DNA of 64,000 nucleotides. Origin: Aliarcobacter sp017996075 (GTDB taxonomy: Bacteria > Campylobacterota > Campylobacteria > Campylobacterales > Arcobacteraceae). Below, in pieces: positions 42,467 to 51,353 of the stretch. The stretch's first letter is position 1. Each line of letters opens with the position of its first letter. The translations under genes were made by a program, and so were the position numbers. The notes beneath the pieces were generated by a model that did no database searches, was not told where the DNA came from, and worked only from the letters and a program-made list of their open reading frames with translations. The stretch is taken from NCBI RefSeq assembly GCF_051062515.1, contig NZ_JAMXEK010000001.1. One strand, 5' to 3'.

Positions 42467-43747
42467 ATGGGTCAAACAATAACAGAAAAGATATTTAGTG
42501 AGCATGTAGGGAAAAAAGTTTTTGCTGGTGAGATTGTAAGAAGTCCAATAGATATGGTAATTGGAAATGATATTACAACTCCAATTTCAATAAAAGCTTT
42601 CGAAGATGGTGGTTTTGAAAAACTTGCAAATCCAGATGGATTTGCAATAGTTTTAGACCACTTTATTCCAGCAAAAGATATAGCAAGTGCAAACCAAGCA
42701 AAAATCTCAAGAGATTTTGCTTATAAACACAATCTTAAAAACTTTTTTGATGAAAAAGATATGGGAATTGAGCATGCACTTTTACCTGAAAAAGGTTTAG
42801 TAATTCCAGGTGATGTAATTATTGGTGCAGATTCTCATACATGTACTCATGGTGCTTTAGGAGCATTTAGTACAGGAATGGGAAGCACAGATATCTCTTT
42901 TGGAATGATTACAGGTGGAAACTGGTTTAAAGTTCCTGAGTCAATTAAAGTTGTATTCAAAGGAAAACCATCACAATATGTAACTGGAAAAGATTTAATA
43001 CTTGAAATTATTAGAATTTTAGGAGTTGATGGAGCTTTATATAAAGCTTTAGAGTTCACAGGTGATACAATCCAATATTTAAGCATGGATGACAGATTCT
43101 CTTTATGTAATATGGCTATTGAAGCAGGTGCAAAAAATGGAATTGTTGCATATGATGAGATTACAAAAGAGTTTTTAGATACAGTTGCTAAAAATAACAA
43201 TGGCTTAAGAGCTGAGCCAAAAATCCATTATAGCGATGAAGATGCTACATATTGTCAAGTAATAGAGATTGATGTTGAAAAACTTGAACCTGTAATTGCA
43301 TATCCATTTTTACCATCAAATGGTCACTCAGTTTCACAAGCAGTTAGTGACAATATAAGAGTTGATCAAGTATTTATTGGAAGCTGTACAAATGGAAGAT
43401 TAAGTGACTTTAAAGTTGCTGCCCAGATTTTAAAAGATAAAAAAGTTGCACGACATGTAAGACTTATTTTAACACCTGGTACTCAAAAAATATTAAGAGA
43501 TGCAACTAAGCTTGGTTATATTGACACTTTAGTTGATGCAGGAGCAGTTGTATCAAATCCAACTTGTGGTGCATGTTTAGGTGGATATATGGGAATTTTA
43601 GGAGATGGAGAAGTTTGTATCTCTACAACGAATAGAAACTTTGTTGGAAGAATGGGTTCACGAAGTTCAAAAATATATCTAGCAAATAGTGCTGTTGCAG
43701 CTGCAAGTGCAATAAGCGGATATATTACAGACCCTAGAAGTTTATAA
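42467..43747 (+). CDS. leuC: 3-isopropylmalate dehydratase large subunit
   Basis: Aconitase-family Fe-S subunit of leucine synthesis, 426 residues. Cluster ligands are the Cys of FIGSCTNGRLSDF and the pair in NPTCGACLGGYMG. HTCTHGALGAFSTGMGSTD is the LeuC/homoaconitase signature. The short length fits the archaeal/Campylobacterota LeuC type. The small subunit gene leuD is not in this window. A homoaconitase-like specificity cannot be excluded from sequence alone. mobA follows after 2 bases. Confidence 0.88.
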   Translation: MGQTITEKIFSEHVGKKVFAGEIVRSPIDMVIGNDITTPISIKAFEDGGFEKLANPDGFAIVLDHFIPAKDIASANQAKISRDFAYKHNLKNFFDEKDMGIEHALLPEKGLVIPGDVIIGADSHTCTHGALGAFSTGMGSTDISFGMITGGNWFKVPESIKVVFKGKPSQYVTGKDLILEIIRILGVDGALYKALEFTGDTIQYLSMDDRFSLCNMAIEAGAKNGIVAYDEITKEFLDTVAKNNNGLRAEPKIHYSDEDATYCQVIEIDVEKLEPVIAYPFLPSNGHSVSQAVSDNIRVDQVFIGSCTNGRLSDFKVAAQILKDKKVARHVRLILTPGTQKILRDATKLGYIDTLVDAGAVVSNPTCGACLGGYMGILGDGEVCISTTNRNFVGRMGSRSSKIYLANSAVAAASAISGYITDPRSL

Positions 43748-43749
43748 TT

Positions 43750-44331
43750 ATGAATATAAATCCATTTGAAATACCTTGTGTGATTTTAAGTGGAGGGAAA
43801 AGCTCTCGTATGGGGGAAGATAAATCTCTTCTTCCATTTTCTTCTTCAAACTCTTTAATAGAGTTCCAATTTAATAGATTAAAGCCATATTTTAAAGATA
43901 TCTATATCTCTTCAAAAAATGATAAATTTGATTTTTTAAAAGATAAATCAAAACTAATTTTAGATAAAAATCAAGATATCTACTCTCCAATTCTAGCTTT
44001 GCAAACAATACTTGAAAAGTTTGATAAAGTTTTTATAATAACAGTTGATACACCATTTGTAAAAATAGAAACAATAGAAAAACTAATAAACCATTCAAAT
44101 AATTTTGAGATTACAATTTCACAAACATCTCAAAGAACTCACAATCTTTGTGGAGTATTTTCAAATGATTTAATTGAAAATATTGAAAAAATGATAAAGA
44201 ATGATATTCATAAAATAAATTATTTAGTAAAAAATTCAAAATATCAAATTATAAATTTTGATTATGAAGATGAATTTTTGAATATAAATGAGAAAAAAGA
44301 GTATGAAAAAGCTCTAAATATTATAAATTAA
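43750..44331 (+). CDS. mobA: Molybdenum cofactor guanylyltransferase MobA
   Basis: Adds GMP to molybdopterin to form MGD for nitrate reductase, formate dehydrogenase and similar enzymes. 193 residues. The nucleotide-binding loop is ILSGGKSSRMGEDKSLLPF near the N-terminus; TVDTPFV holds the metal-binding Asp. Directly follows leuC and is probably co-transcribed with it. Confidence 0.9.
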   Translation: MNINPFEIPCVILSGGKSSRMGEDKSLLPFSSSNSLIEFQFNRLKPYFKDIYISSKNDKFDFLKDKSKLILDKNQDIYSPILALQTILEKFDKVFIITVDTPFVKIETIEKLINHSNNFEITISQTSQRTHNLCGVFSNDLIENIEKMIKNDIHKINYLVKNSKYQIINFDYEDEFLNINEKKEYEKALNIIN

Positions 44332-44427
44332 ACTAATAATATCTTTAAAATAATAGCTTATTTAAGTAAGTATAATATTATGATTTTTTAGATAATATAT
44401 TTTATATTTTGTCAAAAGGAAATTTTA

Positions 44428-45900
44428 ATGAAAAATGATGAGATGAAAAAAGCATTAGAAATAGTTGATAGTGAATTAAAAAAAGCTGGAATTTCAAGAA
44501 GAGATGCTTTTAAGCTTGCTGGTCTTGGTGGAGCAGCATTTTTAGCTGGAGGAACTCAAGAAGCAAAAGCGGCAACTATTTCAAAAGCTAGTGAAGCAAA
44601 AGGAAAAATCTTAATTATTGGCGGAGGATTAGCTGGTATTTCAACAGCAGCTAGATTGTCAAACACGTTAAGTGAACCTGATATTACAATAATTGAGCCA
44701 AATCCAAAATCTGTATCATATCAAGCTGGAACAACTTTGGTGGCAAGCGGTGTTTACTCTTCGAAAGATGAATTAATTTATGAAACAAAAGATTTTTTAC
44801 CACAGGGTGTAACTTTAATCAAAGATAAAGCAGTAGATTTTAATCCTGAAGCAAATAGAGTTACTTTGGCTTCTGGAGATATTTTAGATTATGATTTTAT
44901 GATAGTTGCAGCTGGAGTTGTTTTAGACTTTGGTACTATAAAAGGTCTTGAGGAAATAGGAGAAGCATATACAAATGGTGATGCATCAAAAATATTAAAA
45001 GTTTTTGCAAATAGTGGGATAACATCTGTTTATAATATTGATAGTGCAGAGGATATGTGGAAACAGACTCAAGCATTTATAGAAAGAGCAAAATCAGGTG
45101 AAAAATTAAAAGCTATTTTTACAGCTCCAAATACAGCTGTTAAATGTGGTGGAGCACCAAAAAAAGTTATGTATTTAGTAAATTCAAGGTTAAACGAAGC
45201 AAATGCAAGAGCAAATGTTGATTTAACATATTATGATAATAGCGACAAACTTTTTAGTGTAAAAGAGTATGCAGATGCAATCGAAAAACAGTTTATAGCA
45301 AGAGATATGAAATGGAATTTTAATCATAATTTAGTAGGTGTTGATGTAGCAAAAAAAATAGCTATTTTTAATAAATTTTGGGAAGAAAAAGGCGAATACG
45401 ATAAAGATTTAGAAGAGCATGAGATTGTAAAGAAAAATCAAAAAGTTGAAGTACCTTTTGACTTTTTACATATAACACCACCACAAAAAGCACCAGATGA
45501 GATTGGAAAATCTGAAATAGGATCAGAAAGAGGCTGGGTTCCTGTACATAAAGAGACACTACAACATGTAAAATATAGCAATATTTTTGCTCTAGGCGAT
45601 ATTGCAGCCATTCCTATGGGAAAAACTGGTGGAACTGTAAGAAAACAGTATAAAGTATTAGTTGATAACCTGATTTCAGTTATGGAAGGAAAAGAGCCAA
45701 AAGAGTATTTTGGTGGATATACAGTTTGTCCACTTATTACAGATATAGGTAAAGTAATGCTAGCAGAGTTTGATTGGACAGCAAAACCAACTCCATCATT
45801 TCCTTTAGATCCAACGCAAGAAAGATGGATTTGGTGGTTAATGAAGGTATATATGCTAAAACCTATGACTATGCATGGAATGTTAAGCGGAAAAGCTTAA
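44428..45900 (+). CDS. sqr: Sulfide:quinone oxidoreductase-like flavoprotein with Tat signal
   Basis: FAD-dependent oxidoreductase of 490 residues. A Tat-type signal (SRRDAFKLAG at about 23-32) precedes the dinucleotide-binding motif ILIIGGGLAGIS (about 61-72). Two cysteines sit where SQR and flavocytochrome c sulfide dehydrogenase have their redox pair: Cys240 in AVKCGGAPKK and Cys434 in YTVCPLITDIGK. The C-terminal WWLMKVYMLKP is an amphipathic membrane-anchoring stretch as in SQR. Expected to oxidise sulfide to sulfur/polysulfide with transfer of electrons to quinone. The export signal is unusual for SQR. Next gene encodes a rhodanese protein. Confidence 0.82.
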   Translation: MKNDEMKKALEIVDSELKKAGISRRDAFKLAGLGGAAFLAGGTQEAKAATISKASEAKGKILIIGGGLAGISTAARLSNTLSEPDITIIEPNPKSVSYQAGTTLVASGVYSSKDELIYETKDFLPQGVTLIKDKAVDFNPEANRVTLASGDILDYDFMIVAAGVVLDFGTIKGLEEIGEAYTNGDASKILKVFANSGITSVYNIDSAEDMWKQTQAFIERAKSGEKLKAIFTAPNTAVKCGGAPKKVMYLVNSRLNEANARANVDLTYYDNSDKLFSVKEYADAIEKQFIARDMKWNFNHNLVGVDVAKKIAIFNKFWEEKGEYDKDLEEHEIVKKNQKVEVPFDFLHITPPQKAPDEIGKSEIGSERGWVPVHKETLQHVKYSNIFALGDIAAIPMGKTGGTVRKQYKVLVDNLISVMEGKEPKEYFGGYTVCPLITDIGKVMLAEFDWTAKPTPSFPLDPTQERWIWWLMKVYMLKPMTMHGMLSGKA

Positions 45901-45926
45901 TAAAAATTTAATTTAAGGAGAATAAG

Positions 45927-47108
45927 ATGAAAAAGTTATTAGCAGTTTTCTCGGTTGCTTTCATGTTTCTTTATGCAAATGCACAAGAAGTAGCCGATTT
46001 AAAAGAACCTTCAAGTGAAGTAAAAGAGCTTATGAAAAAACATAAGTTAAAAGAGGTTGATTTCGATTATGTTAAAAAAATGATTGGAGTTGGAAATAGA
46101 GGAGCTGTAGAAGCAATTTTAATAGATGCAAGACCTCAAGTTAAATATCAAAGAGGAACAATTCCTTCAAGTTTGAATATTGCAGATACTGATTTTGAAG
46201 TTGGTTATAAACAAATAGTTGATGTTTCAAAAGATAAAGAGATTATAGTATTTTGTGGTGGTTATGCTTGCACAAAAAGTGCTATAGTTGCAGATTTATT
46301 GATGAAAAAAGGTCATAAAAATGTTAAAGTTTATAACGCTGGTGAGCCTGAATGGTCTAAAAAAGATTACTTAGAAGTTGATACATTGGTTGTTAAAGCT
46401 TATTTTGAAAATAACAGTGCGCTATTAGTAGATGCAAGACCACATGTTAAATATTTACAAGAGACAATTTTAGGAAGTATTTCAATTCCTGATACAAATT
46501 TTGATAAATTAGCAGGAAGATTTCCTATAGATAAAGATGAAAAAATTGTAGTTTTTTGTGCTGGTTATGAGTGTGAAAAATCAAATATAGTTGCCGAAAA
46601 ACTTTATAAACTAGGATATAAAAATGTTGTTGTTTATGCAGGTGGTCTTCCTGAATGGAAAAAACAATCTCTTCCAACAACAGCTGGAGCTAAAAAAGTT
46701 GATGCAGTAAAAAAAGAACAAAAACCAGAATTTAGTAAAAATGGTGCAAAACTTGGAAAAGATGAAGGAAGTATTGATGGTGAGTGGTTAAAAGCTCTTA
46801 TTATTGATAATAAAGTTCCAGAATATATACAAATTGTAAATGTATTGCCAGCAAAAGAGTTTAAAAAGGGAAATATCAAGGGTTCTATTAATATTGAAAC
46901 TGATAAGCTTTCAGCAAAAGAGATTGTTTCAAAATTACCTAAAAATAAAACTATTATTTTTAACTGTAGTGCAGGAGCTAGATCTATTGAAGCTTGGATG
47001 AAACTTAAAAAAGATGGTATTGACGTTAGTGAGATTTTCTATTTTGATGCAAATATAAATTGTAAAGATAATAATTGTAAAATTGAAGTAAATGAGCCTT
47101 TGGAATAA
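45927..47108 (+). CDS. Periplasmic protein with three rhodanese domains
   Basis: A 393-residue protein. Residues 1-19 are a signal peptide. Three rhodanese domains follow: first with Cys110 in VFCGGYACTKS, second with Cys211 in VFCAGYECEKS, third with Cys347 in FNCSAGARSIE. The first two are close relatives of each other (DARPQVKY / DARPHVKY), suggesting tandem duplication; a Lys-rich linker (about 250-280) separates the third. It follows the SQR-like gene by 26 bases with AAGGAGA, so it probably carries or transfers the sulfane sulfur that SQR produces. Confidence 0.88.
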   Translation: MKKLLAVFSVAFMFLYANAQEVADLKEPSSEVKELMKKHKLKEVDFDYVKKMIGVGNRGAVEAILIDARPQVKYQRGTIPSSLNIADTDFEVGYKQIVDVSKDKEIIVFCGGYACTKSAIVADLLMKKGHKNVKVYNAGEPEWSKKDYLEVDTLVVKAYFENNSALLVDARPHVKYLQETILGSISIPDTNFDKLAGRFPIDKDEKIVVFCAGYECEKSNIVAEKLYKLGYKNVVVYAGGLPEWKKQSLPTTAGAKKVDAVKKEQKPEFSKNGAKLGKDEGSIDGEWLKALIIDNKVPEYIQIVNVLPAKEFKKGNIKGSINIETDKLSAKEIVSKLPKNKTIIFNCSAGARSIEAWMKLKKDGIDVSEIFYFDANINCKDNNCKIEVNEPLE

Positions 47109-47132
47109 AAGGCTTGTTTTATTTTTGATATA

Positions 47133-47166
47133 AAAAAAGGGAAGGTTTTTAAACCTTCCCTTTTTT
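47133..47166. terminator. Bidirectional terminator between rhodanese gene and rplT
   Basis: Perfect 16-bp stem AAAAAAGGGAAGGTTT / AAACCTTCCCTTTTTT with a TT centre, between convergent genes. Confidence 0.9.
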
Positions 47167-47184
47167 ATTTTGTATGCAAATTTA

Positions 47185-47541
47185 TTATTTAAGTGCTGCT
47201 TTAGCAGATACTACTAAAGATGCAAATGCAGCAGAGTCATTCATAGCAAGATTTGCTAAGATTTTTCTATCAAGTTCAATACCTGATAATCTTAAACCAT
47301 TTATGAATCTTGAGTAGTTAATATCATTTAATCTACAAGCTGCATTGATTCTAATAATCCAAAGCTTTCTAATATCTCTTTTTTTCTGTCTTCTATCTCT
47401 ATAAGCATATACAAGACTTCTTTCTAACTGTTCTTTAGCTTTTCTAAAGTGTTTTCTTCTACCACCGAAGAATCCTCTAGCTAGTTTTAATACTTTTTTG
47501 TGTCTTCTTCTTCTTACAACACCAGTTTTTACTCTTGGCAT
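47185..47541 (-). CDS. rplT: 50S ribosomal protein L20
   Basis: Large-subunit assembly protein of 118 residues. MPRVKTGVVRRRRHKKVLK, GFFGGRRKHFRKAKEQ, YAYRDRRQKKRDIRKLWI and INAACRLNDINYSRFINGL are L20 signatures. Preceded by AAGAAAGG. It follows rpmI across a 96-base gap rich in hairpins, a possible site of L20 autoregulation. Confidence 0.98.
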   Translation of the reverse strand: MPRVKTGVVRRRRHKKVLKLARGFFGGRRKHFRKAKEQLERSLVYAYRDRRQKKRDIRKLWIIRINAACRLNDINYSRFINGLRLSGIELDRKILANLAMNDSAAFASLVVSAKAALK

Positions 47542-47577
47542 ATTTTTCCTTTCTTTACCGTTATTTTTAATAAGGTG

Positions 47578-47639
47578 TCGGATTTATCCGAACTTATCCA
47601 TATAATATGGAGGGACAAAATTACTATATTTTAGTAATT
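47578..47639 (-). promoter_or_regulatory. Three successive hairpins between rpmI and rplT
   Basis: Three short inverted repeats: TCGGAT-TT-ATCCGA (47578-47591), CCATAT-A-ATATGG (47598-47610) and AATTACTA-TATTT-TAGTAATT (47619-47639, overlapping the rpmI stop codon). L20 represses its own operon in other bacteria by binding leader RNA helices; a similar role here is inference. Confidence 0.4.
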
Positions 47640-47835
47640 ACGCTAAACATAAAGTTGAAAGAATTCCATGAACATTTGTACTATGTACAGTTTGTGGTCC
47701 TCTCAAATTTCTTTTTCTTTTTTGCGTTTTTTTAGTTAAAATGTGGCTTCTAAAAGCAGAACCTCTTTTGATAGTTCCATTTTTCTTTACTTTAAATCTT
47801 TTAACAGCACCTTTAACGCTTTTCATCTTTGGCAT
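47638..47835 (-). CDS. rpmI: 50S ribosomal protein L35
   Basis: Small basic ribosomal protein of 65 residues. MPKMKSVKGAVKRFKVKKNG and HILTKKTQKRKRNLRG match L35. Located between infC and rplT in the conserved order, although a strong terminator separates it from infC. Confidence 0.97.
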   Translation of the reverse strand: MPKMKSVKGAVKRFKVKKNGTIKRGSAFRSHILTKKTQKRKRNLRGPQTVHSTNVHGILSTLCLA

Positions 47836-47940
47836 AAAGAAATCCTTTCATATAAATTTGCATTTTTCATAGTGAAAAAGTTTTGGATTATACTTAAAAA
47901 AATATTAATAAATGATTAAAATACATAAAATAGAAGGTTT

Positions 47941-47969
47941 AAAAAAGATTAGTTTAACTAATCTTTTTT
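47941..47969 (-). terminator. Terminator overlapping the infC stop codon
   Basis: Perfect 12-bp stem AAAAAAGATTAG / CTAATCTTTTTT with a 5-base loop. In the minus orientation the infC TAG is the end of the first arm. It implies that rpmI-rplT has its own promoter or depends on read-through. Confidence 0.82.
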
Positions 47970-48485
47970 AGGAGTTACAAGAAGATTTACGTATCTTCCT
48001 TCAAGTTTTGGATCTTTGTCCATAATTGCTATATCTTCAATCATAGCCCAAACTCTTCTTAAAACTTCAACACCAGCTTCAGGGTTTGCCATCTCTCTAC
48101 CTTTTAGAAAAACTCTAAATTTTACATGATTTCCTTCTTCTAAAAACTCAATTGCATGTTTTACTTTATAGTTAATATCATTTTCAGCAATTTTTACAGA
48201 TAGTTTTATCTCTTTAACAACTACTATTTTTTGGTTTTTCTTTGCCTCTTTTTTCTTTTTCTCTTGTTGATACTTGAATTTACTGTAGTCCATAATCTTT
48301 GCAACAGGAGGAGTGGCATCTGCAGCTATAAGAACTAAATCAAGTCCAGCTTCATCTGCAATGGCAAGAGCCTGAGCAGTAGGAATAATTCCATAATTTT
48401 CTCCACTATCATTTGTACATCTTACTTCTTTTGCAGTAATATCCTCATTCATTATTACATCTGATTTTTTATTATCTCTACTCAA
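47958..48485 (-). CDS. infC: Translation initiation factor IF-3
   Basis: 175 residues; binds the 30S subunit and controls start-codon selection. NEDITAKEVRCTNDSGENYGIIPTAQAL (in part) is the N-domain; KIMDYSKFKYQQEKKKKEAKK is the linker; KHAIEFLEEGNHVKFRVFLKGRE is the C-domain. The start is TTG at 48485, overlapping the thrS TGA by two bases, with AAGGAGA 7 bases upstream, so translation is coupled. Non-AUG starts are the rule for infC and allow IF-3 to limit its own synthesis. Confidence 0.96.
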   Translation of the reverse strand: MSRDNKKSDVIMNEDITAKEVRCTNDSGENYGIIPTAQALAIADEAGLDLVLIAADATPPVAKIMDYSKFKYQQEKKKKEAKKNQKIVVVKEIKLSVKIAENDINYKVKHAIEFLEEGNHVKFRVFLKGREMANPEAGVEVLRRVWAMIEDIAIMDKDPKLEGRYVNLLVTPKKD

Positions 48486-50290
48486 ATTCTACTCTCCTTG
48501 TTTATTTTGTTTAGTAAGTCAATAAAATCTTGCTTACTTAAATTTGATTGTTCTCTAGTTCTTCTATTTCTTAAAGCAATAGATTTATTAGCAACTTCTT
48601 CATCTCCAATAACAACTATCATTGGAACTCTCTCTTTTTCTGCCATTCTAATTCTTTTATTTAAACTTTCGTTCATGCTAAATATTTTAGAATCTATACC
48701 ATCTTCTACTAAATCTCTTTGTAATTCTTTTGCATATTCAAGATGAGAATCAGCAATTGGAACAAAAATAACTTGAGTTGGTGCAATAACAAATGGAAAT
48801 TCACCAGCACAATGTTCAGTTAAAATTCCAATAAATCTCTCAAATGAACCTAGAATTGCTCTATGAATCATAACTGGTTGTTCTTTTTCACCTTTGTCAT
48901 TAATAAACTCAGCATTAAATCTTGATGGCAAATTCATATCTACTTGAACTGTTCCACATTGCCATTTTCTACCTATTGCATCTAGGATTTTAATGTCGAT
49001 TTTTGGACCATAAAATGCTCCACCACCTTCATCAATTCCATATTCAATATTTTTTTCATTTAAAGCATCCATAATTCCAGCAGTTGTTTTTTCCCAGAAA
49101 ATATCATCACCAATTGCTTTTTCAGGTTTTGTCGAAACTTCAATTTCATATTTAAAATCAAACATTTTAAGAAGTGAATCAACAAACTCTAATACTTCAA
49201 ATATAACTTCTTTTATTTGGTCTTGTGTACAAAATATATGTGAATCATCTTGAGTAAATTCTCTAACTCTAAATAATCCATGCATAGCTCCACTCATTTC
49301 ATGTCTATGAACAACCCCATATTCAAAAAGTTTTTTTGGTAGGTCTTTATATGAAACTAAACTATTTTTAAATATTTGAATATGCCCAACGCAGTTCATT
49401 GGTTTAATTCCATACTCTTGATCATCAATAGTAGTAAAATACATATTCTCTTTATAATTTGCATAATGTCCTGAGATTTTCCACATTTCTGATTTTAATA
49501 TTTCAGGTCCTCGAACTGGTTCATAACCTCTAACTCTATGAGCTTTATATAAAAGATGCTCTAACTTACTTCTTAGTCTTGCTCCATTTGGCAACCACAT
49601 AGGAAGACCAGCTCCCACATCGTCATTAAATGTGAATAGCTCAAGTTCAGTTCCTAATTTTCTATGGTCTCTTTTTTTAGCCTCTTCAATCATTTTTGTA
49701 TAATCAAATAAGGCTTGTTTATCAAAAAATGCAATACCATAAATTCTAGTAATCATCTCATTCTTTTCATCCCCACCAAGATAAGCACCTGCAACTCGTG
49801 TAAGTTTGAAACTTCTTATCATTCTAGTGTTTGGTAAGTGAGGACCCCTACATAAATCTTCAAAATCACCTTGTTTGTAGATTGTTAAAGTGTCATCTTT
49901 TATATTTTTAAGAACAGCTTGTTTTAACTCATCATTTTTAAATTTCTCGTAAAACTCTTCTTTTGTAGTTTCATATCTAGTAATAGGAAGCTTTCTATCT
50001 GCGATTTCTTTCATTTTCTTTTCAATAGTTGGTAAATCTTCATCTGAGATTTTACTTTCTACTTTAAAGTCATAATAAAAACCTTCTTTTACAACAGGTC
50101 CAACAAAGAATTTTGCTTCAGGATAAAGTTCTTTGATAGCTTGAGCCATCATGTGAGCGCAAGAGTGTCTTAAAATCTCTAGAGACTCTTTTGAGTCATC
50201 AGCTTTTATAATATCTCCTTTGATATTTAAAGCTTCAGCAGTCTGAAGGTCATAAATTTGACCATCATATAATAAACCAATTTGTTCCAA
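48482..50290 (-). CDS. thrS: Threonyl-tRNA synthetase
   Basis: Class II aminoacyl-tRNA synthetase of 602 residues. Editing-domain zinc ligands are HSCAH near residue 48; catalytic zinc and motif residues lie in KPMNCVGHI, FEYGVVHRHEMSGAMHGLFRVREFTQDD (motif 2 region) and HRAILGSFERFIGILTEH (motif 3). The N-terminal TGS domain of E. coli ThrRS is missing, as in Campylobacter. The chosen start is TTG at 50290 with AAAAAGGA 7 bases upstream; another TTG at 50308 overlaps that ribosome binding site. Coupled to infC. Confidence 0.95.
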   Translation of the reverse strand: MEQIGLLYDGQIYDLQTAEALNIKGDIIKADDSKESLEILRHSCAHMMAQAIKELYPEAKFFVGPVVKEGFYYDFKVESKISDEDLPTIEKKMKEIADRKLPITRYETTKEEFYEKFKNDELKQAVLKNIKDDTLTIYKQGDFEDLCRGPHLPNTRMIRSFKLTRVAGAYLGGDEKNEMITRIYGIAFFDKQALFDYTKMIEEAKKRDHRKLGTELELFTFNDDVGAGLPMWLPNGARLRSKLEHLLYKAHRVRGYEPVRGPEILKSEMWKISGHYANYKENMYFTTIDDQEYGIKPMNCVGHIQIFKNSLVSYKDLPKKLFEYGVVHRHEMSGAMHGLFRVREFTQDDSHIFCTQDQIKEVIFEVLEFVDSLLKMFDFKYEIEVSTKPEKAIGDDIFWEKTTAGIMDALNEKNIEYGIDEGGGAFYGPKIDIKILDAIGRKWQCGTVQVDMNLPSRFNAEFINDKGEKEQPVMIHRAILGSFERFIGILTEHCAGEFPFVIAPTQVIFVPIADSHLEYAKELQRDLVEDGIDSKIFSMNESLNKRIRMAEKERVPMIVVIGDEEVANKSIALRNRRTREQSNLSKQDFIDLLNKINKESRI

Positions 50291-50399
50291 TATTTTCCTT
50301 TTTTTCAAAGTATTATAAAATGCAATTATTTTATCTTAAAGAAACTTAAACAATATAAATCGTATGGTTATTTTAGAAATATTTGGTTACAATTTATCT

Positions 50400-50906
50400 A
50401 TGATTCTAAATATTTCTAAAATAAAAACAGAAGCATTGTTACTCTTTTGTAGAGACTTAATAAATACATACAAAGATGTAAAGCCAAAAACAAAATCTGA
50501 TTTTGATCTTTATTATGAGTTTGAAACTATTAATAGTGATATATTAAAACAACTTTCAAATATTTTGTATGAACCAAAATATTATATAGATAATCAAAAG
50601 AACTTTAGAGTAAAAGCTATTTTAAAATGTTATAACTTTATATCAAAAGAGCTTGAAAAAAACCTCAAACAAAATGAAGAGTTTAATCCATCACTTCTAT
50701 ATTTTTCAATATTAGCTCTTTGGTTTAAAGAGTTAAATAAAGAGTCAACTAGTAAAGAGTTTATCTTTTTCACACTATATCCATATTCATTTATTTATGA
50801 TAAGTTTTTAATAAAAATGAGTGATGTTGAGTATAAAATTATGAATATAAAAATGATAGAGTTATCTGAAATAATAGTTTCAAAATATGATAGATTAACT
50901 TTATAA
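50400..50906 (+). CDS. Hypothetical protein
   Basis: I do not recognise this protein of about 168 residues. It is helical and charged, with no signal peptide or membrane segment. The start is uncertain: an ATG at 50364 would add 12 hydrophobic residues, but TACAAT at 50388-50393, preceded by TGG as in an extended -10 element, points to a short or absent leader before the ATG at 50400. No good ribosome binding site precedes either. Monocistronic, divergent from thrS. Confidence 0.6.
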   Translation: MILNISKIKTEALLLFCRDLINTYKDVKPKTKSDFDLYYEFETINSDILKQLSNILYEPKYYIDNQKNFRVKAILKCYNFISKELEKNLKQNEEFNPSLLYFSILALWFKELNKESTSKEFIFFTLYPYSFIYDKFLIKMSDVEYKIMNIKMIELSEIIVSKYDRLTL

Positions 50907-50938
50907 AGATAGATTTAACTATCTTTATAACTTAAAAA

Positions 50939-51259
50939 TTAGCAAGAAGGAACATTTCCTGAATCACTTGCAAACTCTATAGAGAAATCCATAACATGCT
51001 CAAGAAGACTCTCTTTTATATCTCCAGCTTTTACTTTTGGACAAATTTTTATAATCTCAGCTTCAGCTGTTCCATCTGCTTTTATTTTTCTCCACTCCTC
51101 TTGAGTATGTTTTAAAGCAAATTTTGCTCCATCCATCCCGCAAGGCTCTTTTAAGAATTTAATAAATGCTTTTTGTCCTTTTTGAACATCTGCAAAAGAT
51201 GAAGTTGATGCAATAGCCAAAGCTAAAGTTGAAGCTGCTAATATCTTTAATAGTTTCAT
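50939..51259 (-). CDS. Small periplasmic cytochrome c-like protein lacking a haem motif
   Basis: A 106-residue protein. Residues 1-23 are a signal peptide ending SFA. The mature start DVQKGQKAFIKFLKEPCGMDGAKFA resembles the beginning of small c-type cytochromes (KGQ..Y..... CxxCH), but the CxxCH motif is absent; only one Cys of the site is present. The C-terminus IEFASDSGNVPSC ends in Cys. Three cysteines in the mature protein could form a disulfide or bind metal. Probably a Campylobacterota family derived from cytochrome c; function unknown. Confidence 0.7.
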   Translation of the reverse strand: MKLLKILAASTLALAIASTSSFADVQKGQKAFIKFLKEPCGMDGAKFALKHTQEEWRKIKADGTAEAEIIKICPKVKAGDIKESLLEHVMDFSIEFASDSGNVPSC

Positions 51260-51353
51260 ACTATTCTCCTAAATTAAATTTAGCTACAATTATAACCTTT
51301 AGATATAAAAAGTGTCTGAAATTTACAAAAAAATATAAATAAAAGAGTAAAAA

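Noticed and set aside
48498..48746. Plus-strand ORF within thrS
   Set aside because: It is a frame shadow of the well-supported thrS gene on the opposite strand, with no ribosome binding site or recognisable product.
50356..50393. A third Pho box before the hypothetical gene at 50400
   Set aside because: One GGTTACA half-site is present, but the nearest similar element is about 29 bases away, not 11, so the required spacing is absent.
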